The position numbers and the translations under genes were made by a program. From Sporosarcina sp. FSL K6-1508 (lineage in GTDB: Bacteria; Bacillota; Bacilli; Bacillales_A; Planococcaceae), in assembly GCF_038007465.1 (NCBI RefSeq), contig NZ_JBBOXF010000001.1:643501-707500 (forward strand): a stretch of DNA of 64,000 nt, read 5' to 3'. Within the stretch, counting starts at the first letter, position 1; every line of letters starts with the position of its first letter. Positions 50,572-59,418 of this stretch are shown piece by piece. The notes beneath the pieces were generated by a model. That model saw only the letters and a program-made list of their open reading frames with translations. It did not search any database and had not been told where the DNA came from.

Positions 50572-52722
50572 ATGAAACCGGTCATCCTAGCCGAAAAACC
50601 AAGCCAGGCGAAGGCATATGCTGACGCTTTTTCTGTACGTCGGCATGAAGGTTACTTAGAGCTATTGCCTTCCCCAATTTTTTCAGAAGGTGCGTACATT
50701 ACATGGGGAGTCGGCCACCTTGTCGAATTGAAAGAACCAAAAGAGTACGATCCGAAATGGGCCAAATGGTCGCTTGCCAGTTTACCAATTTTACCGGAAC
50801 GCTATGAATTTCAGGTCGCAAAGGGTAAAAGCAAGCAGTTTGCAATTGTTAAAAAGCTGATTAAAGGGACGGATACTGTCATTAACGCATGTGACGTGGA
50901 CCGTGAAGGATCGAATATCTTCTATAGTATTTATTATCAAACAGGTGCTAAAAACCAAACGATCAAACGGCTTTGGATCAATTCGCTTGAAGTGGATGAA
51001 GTTCGAAAAGGTTTCTCAAATCTACAGGATAATCGCAAAGACTTGCTGATGTATGAAGAAGCAAAAGCCCGTCAAATAAGTGACTGGCTCGTTGGTATGA
51101 ATGGTTCCCGCCTTTATTCCCTTCTCCTGCAAGGACGTGGAATTCGAGACGTATTTTCAATCGGACGTGTGCAATCGCCGACTGTTTACCTTATTTATCA
51201 GCGGCAAAAGGAAATTGAAACATTCGTTTCGGAACCATTTTATGAAATTGAAGCGACTTTCACCGCCGCAAATGGAACATACAAAGGAAAAGCGAAAGCG
51301 AAGGAACCAAAAAGAGAAATTATTCGGGACCTTCTCGTAAAACATGATATTCATCCGAAGTCGCCCGGTGTCGTTATATCCGTAGAAACAGTCGAAAAGC
51401 GAACACCACCGCCTCAACTACACGCGCTCTCTACACTACAGGCAACAGCAAACCGCCTATGGAAAACGAGTCCCGCGAATGTGTTGAAGACAATGCAAGG
51501 GCTCTATGAAAAGAAACTCGTGACGTACCCAAGGACGGATTCTCGGTATATTACTCCAAGCGAGTTCACTTATCTCGCCGGGCAAGTAACTGAATACCAA
51601 CAGCTTATCGGTCAAACTTTCCCTGTCGCTTCACTCGCTCCGAAAAAGCGCTATGTCGACAGTTCAAAAGTACAGGAGCATTACGCAATCATTCCGACGA
51701 AGAAAATCCCGTCACAGGGGGTGCTTGCTGGCCTCTCAACTCTCGAGCGCAACTTATATGAAGAAGTTGTTCGTACTACACTCGCCATGTTCCATACTGA
51801 TTACCTGTACACCGAAACGAAAGTGACAACAGACGTCAATAATCTCCCCTTCTTCACAGTCGGAAAGACGGAACGCGATAAAGGTTGGAAAGCGTTATTC
51901 GTCCTTTCAGCGAAGGAAAATGATAAAGAGAAGGACGAGCCTACGCTGCCGCCACTTGTGAAGCACGAACCCGTCGAAAGTGATATCGGCATTAAAGAAG
52001 GCAAAACAATGCCGCCAAAACCGTATACGGAAGGCCAGTTAATTGCGATGATGAAAACTTGCGGGAAGCTCGTCGAGGACAAAAAAGAGACCGATATTTT
52101 AAAAGAAATTGAAGGACTCGGTACAGAAGCGACCCGAAGCGGTATCATCGAAACGATCAAGCGTCACGGTTATATCGACGTGACAAAAAACATTGTTTCC
52201 ATTACCGATAAAGGGCGCATCCTGTGTCAGGCAATCGAAGGAAATCTTCTTGCAAGCCCTTCAATGACCGCAAAATGGGAAGCGTATTTACGCAAAATCG
52301 GCAATGGTGAAGGAACACAGGAGCGCTTTCTCGGCAGCATTGCGAAGTTCATCAATAGCTTATTGGAGGAAGTACCGCGCCAATTAAACGCCAAGCCGAT
52401 TGACCCAAAACTCGCCGCCAATGTGGTGGGCAAGACGACTCAACGCACCTCTTATAAACAAGTTGAAGTAGCTCCATGTCCTGCTTGTAATGAAGGCATG
52501 ATTATTGCACGCAAAGACTTTTACGGTTGCAGTGCTTATAAAAGTGGTTGCAAGCAGACTTTTCCCGCTGTATTTTTGAAGAAAAAACTCACACCAACTC
52601 AAGTAAAGTTGCTATGTACAAAAGGAAAAACAAATGTTATAAAAGGTTTTATCTCCAATTCCGATAAGAAGTTTGATGCAAGTCTAACGCTAGTAAACGG
52701 GAAAATTAATATTGAGTTCTAA
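50572..52722 (+). CDS. topB: DNA topoisomerase III (type IA)
   Basis: A 716-residue type IA topoisomerase. The TOPRIM part has MKPVILAEKPSQAKAYADAF, then CDVDREGSNIFYSIYY. RQISDWLVGMNGSRLYSLL precedes the active region, and the catalytic Tyr is in KLVTYPRTDSRYITPSE. A C-terminal zinc-finger-like part has CPACNEGMI and CSAYKSGC. It decatenates DNA and removes negative supercoils. GAGGTGTT box. It is the only complete one of three topB 5' ends in the window. Confidence 0.95.
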   Translation: MKPVILAEKPSQAKAYADAFSVRRHEGYLELLPSPIFSEGAYITWGVGHLVELKEPKEYDPKWAKWSLASLPILPERYEFQVAKGKSKQFAIVKKLIKGTDTVINACDVDREGSNIFYSIYYQTGAKNQTIKRLWINSLEVDEVRKGFSNLQDNRKDLLMYEEAKARQISDWLVGMNGSRLYSLLLQGRGIRDVFSIGRVQSPTVYLIYQRQKEIETFVSEPFYEIEATFTAANGTYKGKAKAKEPKREIIRDLLVKHDIHPKSPGVVISVETVEKRTPPPQLHALSTLQATANRLWKTSPANVLKTMQGLYEKKLVTYPRTDSRYITPSEFTYLAGQVTEYQQLIGQTFPVASLAPKKRYVDSSKVQEHYAIIPTKKIPSQGVLAGLSTLERNLYEEVVRTTLAMFHTDYLYTETKVTTDVNNLPFFTVGKTERDKGWKALFVLSAKENDKEKDEPTLPPLVKHEPVESDIGIKEGKTMPPKPYTEGQLIAMMKTCGKLVEDKKETDILKEIEGLGTEATRSGIIETIKRHGYIDVTKNIVSITDKGRILCQAIEGNLLASPSMTAKWEAYLRKIGNGEGTQERFLGSIAKFINSLLEEVPRQLNAKPIDPKLAANVVGKTTQRTSYKQVEVAPCPACNEGMIIARKDFYGCSAYKSGCKQTFPAVFLKKKLTPTQVKLLCTKGKTNVIKGFISNSDKKFDASLTLVNGKINIEF

Positions 52723-52743
52723 ACACTTTGAACCACAAATGAT

Positions 52744-52778
52744 ATCCACCTCAAACTTTTTGGGGTGGATATTTTCTT
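52744..52778 (+). terminator. Terminator after topB
   Basis: ATATCCACC / GGTGGATAT stem with a T-rich tail. Confidence 0.75.
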
Positions 52779-52793
52779 TTCCTAACCTCCTTT

Positions 52794-52847
52794 ACGTTAA
52801 CCATTATCGAATTATTGTTGACACAACTGGTGAGTGACACTTAGAAT
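52794..52847 (+). promoter_or_regulatory. BirA operator overlapping the bioY promoter
   Basis: ACGTTAACC, 13 bases, TGTTGACA matches the Bacillus BirA box (TTGTTAACC-N13-GGTTAACAA) with a few mismatches. The right half overlaps a -35 TTGACA (52818-52823). TAGAAT lies at 52842-52847 after an 18-base spacer. Biotin-loaded BirA would block transcription. Confidence 0.75.
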
Positions 52848-52887
52848 AATTGATATGAACTAATTATTCTATGTATGGGGATGCCTA

Positions 52888-53439
52888 ATGAAAATTCGAG
52901 AAATGACACATGTTGCTTTATTCGCCGCGATTATGGGAGCCTTGGGGTTACTTCCTCCCATCTTCCTAACATTTACACCCGTGCCGATTACACTTCAAAC
53001 AATCGGCGTGCTACTGGCCGGAGGGATTTTAGGTGCCCGTTTAGGCGCAATCAGTCAAATCGTTTTCTTATTGCTCGTCGCCGCCGGACTTCCACTCTTG
53101 TCGGGCGGTCGGGGCGGACTCAGTGTTTTTGTTGGACCGAGTGCGGGTTATTTGCTATCTTACCCCATAACAGCTTTTTGCTTAGGGGCTATTCAATCTC
53201 GCTTCAAAGAAGTTCGGTTTGCTACTATTTTACCCATCAACCTGACAGTTGGTATTCTCCTTATTTATTTGTTTGGCATACCTGTACAGGCTTTCGTTAT
53301 GAATATTGATCTGCTGCTTGCCGTCAAGTTGAGTCTTGTCTACTTACCTGGTGATATCATTAAAGCAACTCTCGCAACATTTCTAGTCGTCAAATTAAAA
53401 AAGTACCCCATTTTCAACAGAAAATTACTTTTCACCTAA
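52888..53439 (+). CDS. bioY: BioY biotin transporter substrate-binding subunit
   Basis: A 183-residue membrane protein of six helices. Family marks are LPPIFLTFTPVPITLQTIGVLLAGGILGARLGAISQIVFLLLVAAGLPLLSGGRGGLSVFVGPSAGYLLSYP. It is the S component of the biotin ECF transporter, or works alone. It is first in an operon with YhfT/YhfS-like genes as in Bacillus (yhfU-yhfT-yhfS), and a BirA box precedes it. Confidence 0.95.
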   Translation: MKIREMTHVALFAAIMGALGLLPPIFLTFTPVPITLQTIGVLLAGGILGARLGAISQIVFLLLVAAGLPLLSGGRGGLSVFVGPSAGYLLSYPITAFCLGAIQSRFKEVRFATILPINLTVGILLIYLFGIPVQAFVMNIDLLLAVKLSLVYLPGDIIKATLATFLVVKLKKYPIFNRKLLFT

Positions 53440-53466
53440 CGATAAAAAAGAAAAAATTTTTTCTAC

Positions 53467-53508
53467 CTGGGTCGGTGTCTAGACTCCAGGCGCCTTGCGC
53501 TTTTCTTA
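53467..53508. repeat. Dispersed palindromic element, short form
   Basis: CTGGGTCGGTGTCTAGACTC, CAGGCGCC and TTGCGCTTTTCTTA. It equals the ends of the 11642-11770 element with the inner 88 bp missing. It sits between bioY and the ligase gene, inside the operon. Confidence 0.75.
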
Positions 53509-53524
53509 CAAAAGGAGAATCCAT

Positions 53525-54991
53525 GTGCCGACAATTACAAGTTCATATCTACAGCAAGTTCGCAGCACCCCTGATAAAATTGCCATTCAAACAGCATCCG
53601 AAGCAATTACATACCGCGAGTGGCATACAATTGTCTGCAAGACTGCAAATTGGATACATTCAACAACCGATCCTACCGACACTATCGGTATTTTCATGCC
53701 AAACAGCATTGCTTTTCTCCAGCTTTTCACAGGTACCGCCATGTCGGGCCGAGTGGCCGCCACATTCGATACCAAGTGGAAACCGGCTGAGATCGAACAG
53801 CGCTTGACCATCTCTTCCCCGTCAGTACTCATTACAACCGCGGAATTGGCCGATCGCCTAAGCGGTACTGCCCACACTATAATTATTTGGAAAGATGCTT
53901 TAAGGCAAATCCTTCAATGTCAATTTTCATGGACTGAGGATATTTCAGGGAAAATGCCTTTTTACATGGGTTTCACCTCCGGAACAACCGGAGTACCGAA
54001 AGCCTTTATTCGTTCCCATGATTCATGGATTGCTAGTTTCGAATGTAGCCGGCATGATTTTCACATCGACGAAACTGATCACGTTCTCATTCCGGGTGCA
54101 CTCATCCATTCCCATTTTCTTTACGGGGCAATCAGTGTATTGTACTTAGGCGGAACAATCTATTTGCTGGATAAATTTTCTCCCCTACTTACACTGAACT
54201 TCATCAAAAACTACCCGATAACTATACTGTATATCGTACCTACAATGATAGAAGCGATACTCTTAGAAAAAGTTATCATTGATAAGCCCATACAAATCAT
54301 ATCTTCAGGAGCAAAATGGGAAGCAGATTCAAAACGAAAAATCCGGGAGCAGTTTCTCCATGGAAAGATGTTCGAGTTTTACGGAGCGAGTGAACTAAGT
54401 TTTGTATCTTTTTTGTGTAATGATAGCAATAAGGACAAACCTGGTTCAGTAGGTAGACCTTTCCATAACGTTGAAATTCAAATTAGAAACGCCCTTCCGA
54501 ATGAAGCTTCACCCCGGGAAATAGGCAAGATTTTTGTCAGGAGCCAAATGGTTTTTGACGGTTATATTTATCCCGAATCATATGTTATTCAATCAATTAA
54601 AGATAACCACGATTGGGTGACTGTTGATGATATGGGCTATTTAGACGAAGATGGTTACTTATATATCGTCGGGCGGGCGAAAAATATGATTTTATACGGC
54701 GGAGTAAATGTATTTCCCGAAGAAATCGAAACGGTTCTACTGGAGCATCCCGATGTAAAGGAAGCAGCCGTCACCGGCATGAATGATCCATACTGGGGGC
54801 AAATACCTGTTGCCGTCATAAAAGGACATGCCTCCAAGAAGGAACTAAAAAAGCTGTGTATGGATAATCTATCCTCTTACAAACTTCCTCGTAAATGGTT
54901 TTTCATAGAAGAGATGCCTCATACGACTAGTGGTAAGATTGCCCGTATGCAGGTTCAACAATTAATCGAAACTGGGGTGGTCAAAAATTAA
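53525..54991 (+). CDS. yhfT: YhfT-like acyl-CoA ligase (AMP-binding)
   Basis: A 488-residue adenylate-forming enzyme: P-loop YMGFTSGTTGVPKAF, YGASELSF, the hinge Asp region VTVDDMGYLDEDGYLYIVGRAKNMI and the C-terminal catalytic Lys in TTSGKIAR. The GTG at 53525 (AAAGGAG, seven bases) is chosen over longer frames. It activates a carboxylic acid (fatty or dicarboxylic) to the CoA thioester. The BirA box, bioY and thiolase neighbours suggest a biotin-related acid, perhaps a pimelate precursor. This is inferred. Confidence 0.9.
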   Translation: MPTITSSYLQQVRSTPDKIAIQTASEAITYREWHTIVCKTANWIHSTTDPTDTIGIFMPNSIAFLQLFTGTAMSGRVAATFDTKWKPAEIEQRLTISSPSVLITTAELADRLSGTAHTIIIWKDALRQILQCQFSWTEDISGKMPFYMGFTSGTTGVPKAFIRSHDSWIASFECSRHDFHIDETDHVLIPGALIHSHFLYGAISVLYLGGTIYLLDKFSPLLTLNFIKNYPITILYIVPTMIEAILLEKVIIDKPIQIISSGAKWEADSKRKIREQFLHGKMFEFYGASELSFVSFLCNDSNKDKPGSVGRPFHNVEIQIRNALPNEASPREIGKIFVRSQMVFDGYIYPESYVIQSIKDNHDWVTVDDMGYLDEDGYLYIVGRAKNMILYGGVNVFPEEIETVLLEHPDVKEAAVTGMNDPYWGQIPVAVIKGHASKKELKKLCMDNLSSYKLPRKWFFIEEMPHTTSGKIARMQVQQLIETGVVKN

Positions 54992-56084
54992 GAGAGCGGT
55001 GGTTGTACAAGCGAAACGGACACCTATTGGAAAAAAAGGTGGAACGTTCCGGGATATCGAACCTCATATTCTTGCGGCACCTCTTCTCCGGGAATTGTCG
55101 ACAGGGATTACATCTGAAATAGATGAAATCATTTTCGGGAACGTTGTGGGACCAGGGGGAAATATTGCCCGTTTGACTGTGTTGGAATCAGGGCTTCCTT
55201 TATCAGTAACCGGAATGACGATTGATAGACAGTGCAGCGCGGGCCTTGAAGCCATCCGGACGGCATGCCATTTCATTCAAGGGAAAGCAGGGAGCTGTTA
55301 TATCGCAGGAGGGGTGGAAAGTGCCAGTACTTCCCCGTTTCCGGGAAGAGCACGATTTTCTCCTGACCGTTTAGGTGATCCCGATATGGGTGTGGCGGCA
55401 GAAAATGTCGCACAAAAGTACGGAATTACGAAAAAGATGCAGGATGACTATGCACTTCTCAGTTATAAGCGTAGTTGGAATTCTTTTCGTGAAGGTTTGT
55501 ATCAACCTGAAATTGTTGAAGTTGGAGAAATGAATATAGATGAATGCTTCTATAAAGAACGCGATCTAGAAAAGTTGCTGAAACGCGCAAAACCTATTTT
55601 CTGTAAAGAAGCTGGCACCGTTACCGCTGCAAACAGCTGTGGCATCAACGATGGGGCTGCGGCAGTACTTGTTATGGAAGAAAAGCTTGCAAAGGAACAC
55701 AATATGAAGCCCGTTCTACGATTTGCCGATAGTATAGTGAGTGGAGTACACCCTGACTATCCCGGAATTTCTCCAGTTCGGGCAATCCATAGTCTATTGA
55801 ATCGGAACGGACTATCGATTAAGGATATCGACTTGTTTGAAATAAACGAAGCCTTCGCTTCTAAAATAGTGGCATGCGCGCAGGAATTATCGATTCCGTA
55901 CGAAAAACTGAATGTTTCCGGCGGTGCATTGACGACAGGACATCCTTACGGGGCCTCCGGTGCAATTTTGGTCACTCGATTATTTTATGAGGTTCAAAGA
56001 AGAAAAGGGATGAAATATGTGCTCGCCTCCATTGGAAGTGCCGGCGGCGTCGGTCTCGCAGTTTTATTTGAGGTGACGGAGTGA
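54987..56084 (+). CDS. yhfS: YhfS-like thiolase with probable ATT start
   Basis: A thiolase of about 365 residues: KRAVVVQAKRTPIGKKGGTF at the N-terminus, nucleophile Cys in DRQCSAGLEAI, EINEAFASK, and the end motif SGGALTTGHPYGASGAI, with Cys/His not in the common CAGGG form. The GTG at 54999 would cut the first beta strand. ATT at 54987 lies six bases after GGGGTGG, overlaps the ligase stop codon and gives the family N-terminus (MKxxVIVEAKRTPxG). It condenses or cleaves acyl-CoAs. Confidence 0.88.
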   Translation: MKRAVVVQAKRTPIGKKGGTFRDIEPHILAAPLLRELSTGITSEIDEIIFGNVVGPGGNIARLTVLESGLPLSVTGMTIDRQCSAGLEAIRTACHFIQGKAGSCYIAGGVESASTSPFPGRARFSPDRLGDPDMGVAAENVAQKYGITKKMQDDYALLSYKRSWNSFREGLYQPEIVEVGEMNIDECFYKERDLEKLLKRAKPIFCKEAGTVTAANSCGINDGAAAVLVMEEKLAKEHNMKPVLRFADSIVSGVHPDYPGISPVRAIHSLLNRNGLSIKDIDLFEINEAFASKIVACAQELSIPYEKLNVSGGALTTGHPYGASGAILVTRLFYEVQRRKGMKYVLASIGSAGGVGLAVLFEVTE

Positions 56085-56476
56085 ATACAGAGAAAAAGTC
56101 GTTCCTATTTCAGAAAGAGCGCGTGCAGGAATACGTCCGAATGCTTGGCGACTTGAATCCCGTATATGATAGCAAGGAAAGTGCACGGAAATTGGGATTT
56201 CGGACAATTCCTGTCCCGCCCGCAATGCCAATGAATCTCTATAAATTATTCGAAATACCATGGATGTTGCAAGCCCCCGTCATCCTTCGTAAACAGCAGT
56301 GCATAAATCACCAAAGAATGTACATTGGCGAAACATATACCGGATTTATTTCCTTAACAGATGTAAAAGTACGCAAAGGGCATACATTCAGTAAACAGAC
56401 GCTTTTTTTATACAATGCGGAAGGAGATTTGTGTTTTACTGGAATCTCTCACCTTGTTTCGGGAGAACTGGCATGA
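56081..56476 (+). CDS. MaoC-like hot-dog protein (FAS1-type dehydratase N-terminal half)
   Basis: A 131-residue hot-dog fold protein starting at GTG, overlapping the thiolase stop (GTGA). It begins FLFQKERVQEYVRMLGDLNPVYDS, then IPVPPAMPMNLYKLFE, like the MaoC_dehydrat_N family. It lacks the catalytic Asp-His pair of the next gene. Such halves form heterodimers with MaoC hydratases. So it probably pairs with the 56473 product to handle 3-hydroxyacyl thioesters. Confidence 0.85.
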   Translation: MNTEKKSFLFQKERVQEYVRMLGDLNPVYDSKESARKLGFRTIPVPPAMPMNLYKLFEIPWMLQAPVILRKQQCINHQRMYIGETYTGFISLTDVKVRKGHTFSKQTLFLYNAEGDLCFTGISHLVSGELA

Positions 56477-56817
56477 TTGAAATCCAGTTATTTTTAACCC
56501 AGCAGGATATCGATAATTATGCAGAAGTTTCAGGCGATCATAACCCCATCCATCTGGATGAAGAACAGGCTAGAAGTCATGGATTTTCAGGAAGAATCGC
56601 TCATGGCATGCTGATAATGGGGAAAGTTTGGAGTAAGGCTTCAAGCAATTTGTTAACGCCTAATGATTTCCCATGGACATATGAACTTAGTTTTTATTCG
56701 CCGATTTATGCAGAAGACATCGTAGTTTTACAGGTAGTGCACGTTGCAGATAGACTTCAAGTTATAGGTTTATGTAAAGGAGAAATTGTTATTAAAGGGT
56801 CGATTATAGTTGCGTGA
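56473..56817 (+). CDS. MaoC-family (R)-specific enoyl-CoA hydratase
   Basis: A 114-residue hot-dog protein. The ATG at 56473 overlaps the previous stop (ATGA). The hydratase motif is SGDHNPIHLDEEQARSHGF, then IAHGMLIMG, with the catalytic Asp and His. It adds water to trans-2-enoyl-CoA or removes it. Last gene of the bioY operon, it completes a small set of acyl-CoA ligase, thiolase and hydratase. Confidence 0.9.
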   Translation: MIEIQLFLTQQDIDNYAEVSGDHNPIHLDEEQARSHGFSGRIAHGMLIMGKVWSKASSNLLTPNDFPWTYELSFYSPIYAEDIVVLQVVHVADRLQVIGLCKGEIVIKGSIIVA

Positions 56818-56835
56818 ATTATAATCAAACATAAA

Positions 56836-56875
56836 GAGTCACATCCTTTTTTTATAGAGGATGTGACTTTTTTAC
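56836..56875. terminator. Terminator between the bioY operon and the convergent gene
   Basis: AGTCACATCC / GGATGTGACT stem followed by TTTTTT, with A's before it. Suited to both directions. Confidence 0.85.
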
Positions 56876-56893
56876 GCTAACCTTCGTTTGCCA

Positions 56894-57292
56894 TTATCGT
56901 TTGCTTTCTTTTTCAGTTAAAAATGTGATAATCATAAACAACGCAAAGCTGATAAGTAAAATTGTACCGCCGACAATATAAAGAATGAGTGATAGTGTTT
57001 CATTCGCTCCAAATGGATGCATAAACTGTAGCCACATACCCGTTGTCAGACCAATTGCTCCGATGATTCCTGTCCACCCATGAATCGCGATCAGTTTCTT
57101 TGCCCGAACTTTATAGATCCTGTAGAAGACGCCCCAAGCAAATAGAGACAACCAACCAACTAAAAGAATGTGTGCGTGAATTGGACGGAATGCTGGTGAT
57201 CCCGCTCCCGCCATATGGGAACCTAATACGGTCCCGATCAAACCAAAGATTGCCGCTACACGAATTAATCGTAAACTCCATTTTGCCTCCAT
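56894..57292 (-). CDS. Four-TM membrane protein with haem-oxidase-like histidines
   Basis: A 132-residue protein with four helices (LIRVAAIFGLIGTVLGSHM, HAHILLVGWLSLFAWGVFY, WTGIIGAIGLTTGMWLQ, LSLILYIVGGTILLISFALFMIITF). RPIHAHILLVGW and AIHGWTG recall parts of haem-copper oxidase subunit I and related short proteins. Haem binding is possible but not shown. GGAGG box. Confidence 0.8.
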   Translation of the reverse strand: MEAKWSLRLIRVAAIFGLIGTVLGSHMAGAGSPAFRPIHAHILLVGWLSLFAWGVFYRIYKVRAKKLIAIHGWTGIIGAIGLTTGMWLQFMHPFGANETLSLILYIVGGTILLISFALFMIITFLTEKESKR

Positions 57293-57367
57293 ATTAAATT
57301 CCTCCCGTACTGTTAATGTTATACCCTTATCTTAGTCATCCTATATGAACGCAAGATGAACGGGACA

Positions 57368-58747
57368 TTACAACTTCGGTAAAACAACGATAAAAGTCGT
57401 GCCTTCACCTTTTTGACTAATAACGTCAATTGTTCCACCATGCAGTTTTACAACTTGCTGGGCAATAGATAATCCAAGCCCGGTTCCCCCTGTTTCCTGC
57501 GTTCTCGAATTATCGGCCCGGTAAAAACGGTCGAAGATGCGTCCGAGTTCTTCTTCATCCATGCCAATCCCGTGATCTTTGACAAGGACTTTAACATGAC
57601 CCGGCTCTTCAGTTAACACGACTTCTATCTCTCCGCCATTCGCTGTATATTTTAATGCATTTGATAGCAGATTCTCCCATACCTTATCAAGGAATGCAGG
57701 ATCACCAGTGAAACGGACGTCTTCAATATCCATTTCTAACGTCATTTCCTTCTCCTCTAGCAGCCATCTAAACTTGCGAACTGTCTCCTTCAGTTGCATG
57801 TCCAAGTCAAAGGTCTTCTTCTCAAGCGGAGAGGCTAACTGATCCAGTGACGTGAGAAGCAAAAGTTGTTTCGTCAATGAGGATAATCGTTCCGTTTCAG
57901 ATTGGATAACGGTCGTATAATTTTTACGTGAAACTTCCGTAAGATTGTCATCCAATAGAAGCTCCGCATACCCTTTTATATTAAGCAGCGGCGATTGGAA
58001 ATCATGCGACACATCGCTGATGAATTCTTTTCTTATACGATCATTTTCACTAAGCTTTATCGTCATGAGCTGAAAGCTTTTCGCAAGCTGCCCAATTTCA
58101 TCTCTTCTATTGATATCAAGTGTTCCTGAAAATTGTTCTTCCCCAACCTTTTTCGTCGCAGCAGTTAACTCCGTAATTGGGTCAATCAACATTTTAGCCA
58201 CAACCAACATTGCCAGCAAACTGATAATTGCCATGATAAGCACCATCCCGCCAAGAATATAGTGCACTTCTGTGAAGAGCATCTTAATATCAGGGCGAAG
58301 AAAAAGGGCATATGTTTCGCCATTAGATTCAAATGGTACCCCTACGGTATTCGCTAATTCATTCGAAAAAAAGCCCGTAACAAATGTTTCGCTCGGTAGA
58401 TTGCCCATCCCATGATACACTTCACCGCTCAGTACTTGATCTATCACTTTATCTGAAAGATTTTCTACCCGGAACGCTTCCCCATACATAGTTGCTTTTC
58501 GCTGTTCATTGACAACGTAGAGCTTATAGCCGACCGCAGATTGCGTTTCCAGGTAGTTTTTCAGGTCTAATTTCTCATCCGATTCAATAAATGAAGCAAT
58601 ACTTTTTGCGATAGTCATATTTTTCTCGTCGTTTTGCCCTTTCAACTGTTGGTGGTAATATGTATTGACCGCGAGAAACGCTATCAAAGCACTTGTTATC
58701 ATTATACCAATTGTAAAGGCTATAAACTTTCCGTAAAGCGACCTCAA
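57368..58747 (-). CDS. Sensor histidine kinase (PhoR/BaeS type)
   Basis: A 459-residue kinase: TM1 near residues 10-28, an outside sensor part, TM2 near 165-190 (HYILGGMVLIMAIISLLAML), HAMP, the H-box in SDVSHDFQSPLLNIKGYAE, N-box in LSNALKYT, G1 in KDHGIGM, F-box in FDRFYRADNS and G2 in GGTGLGLSI. The TTG start overlaps the regulator's stop codon (TTGA). Stimulus unknown, probably envelope stress. Confidence 0.93.
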   Translation of the reverse strand: MRSLYGKFIAFTIGIMITSALIAFLAVNTYYHQQLKGQNDEKNMTIAKSIASFIESDEKLDLKNYLETQSAVGYKLYVVNEQRKATMYGEAFRVENLSDKVIDQVLSGEVYHGMGNLPSETFVTGFFSNELANTVGVPFESNGETYALFLRPDIKMLFTEVHYILGGMVLIMAIISLLAMLVVAKMLIDPITELTAATKKVGEEQFSGTLDINRRDEIGQLAKSFQLMTIKLSENDRIRKEFISDVSHDFQSPLLNIKGYAELLLDDNLTEVSRKNYTTVIQSETERLSSLTKQLLLLTSLDQLASPLEKKTFDLDMQLKETVRKFRWLLEEKEMTLEMDIEDVRFTGDPAFLDKVWENLLSNALKYTANGGEIEVVLTEEPGHVKVLVKDHGIGMDEEELGRIFDRFYRADNSRTQETGGTGLGLSIAQQVVKLHGGTIDVISQKGEGTTFIVVLPKL

Positions 58748-59418
58748 GATAAGACCTCAAGCTTATATCCAACACCCCTCACTGTTGAGATCATCACTTC
58801 TCCTGTCAGCTTCGCCAGTTTACCCCGAATTCGTTTGATATGAACATTTAACGTCTGTTCATCACCTTCGTAATCATAGCCCCATACCCGCTCAATCAGG
58901 ATTTCCCTTGTAAACACATGATTCGACCGTGATGCCAGTACAGAGAGTAATTCAAACTCTTTTAACGGCAGAAGCAGCACTTTTTTTCCAACAGAAACTT
59001 CATAACTCTGCCGATTTATTTTCATTGGTCCTGCTTGAATGAATACATCAACCGCTTTATCATATCTACGTAGAATTGCATTTATCCGAAATAGCAATTC
59101 CCGCGGCTCAAACGGCTTCACAACATAATCATCAGAACCCGCCAAGAACCCTTTTTCCTTATCTTCAAGCTCTCCCTTGGCAGTCAGCAATAAAACCGGT
59201 ATATCCGCCTCCTCCCTAAGCTTCTTCGTCAGCTTATACCCATCCATCCTTGGCATCATCACGTCAACTACGGCCAAGTCCGGCAAGTCCTCTTCCAACA
59301 GCTCCAGCGCCTCAAAACCATCAGAAGCTTTTATAACCGTATACCCCGCCTGTGTAAGTTGGATACTCACCAGCTCTAAAATATTCGGATCATCATCTAC
59401 GACTAGTATTTTCATCAT
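58744..59418 (-). CDS. OmpR-family response regulator, partner of the downstream kinase
   Basis: A 224-residue regulator: MMKILVVDDDPNI, phosphoacceptor in LAVVDVMMPRMDG, LLLTAKGE and VVKPFEPREL. The winged helix has LPLKEFELLSVLASRSNHVF and TLNVHIKRIRGKL. It starts with ATGA overlapping the yihY stop and ends overlapping the kinase start. The three genes form one operon. Confidence 0.94.
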   Translation of the reverse strand: MMKILVVDDDPNILELVSIQLTQAGYTVIKASDGFEALELLEEDLPDLAVVDVMMPRMDGYKLTKKLREEADIPVLLLTAKGELEDKEKGFLAGSDDYVVKPFEPRELLFRINAILRRYDKAVDVFIQAGPMKINRQSYEVSVGKKVLLLPLKEFELLSVLASRSNHVFTREILIERVWGYDYEGDEQTLNVHIKRIRGKLAKLTGEVMISTVRGVGYKLEVLS

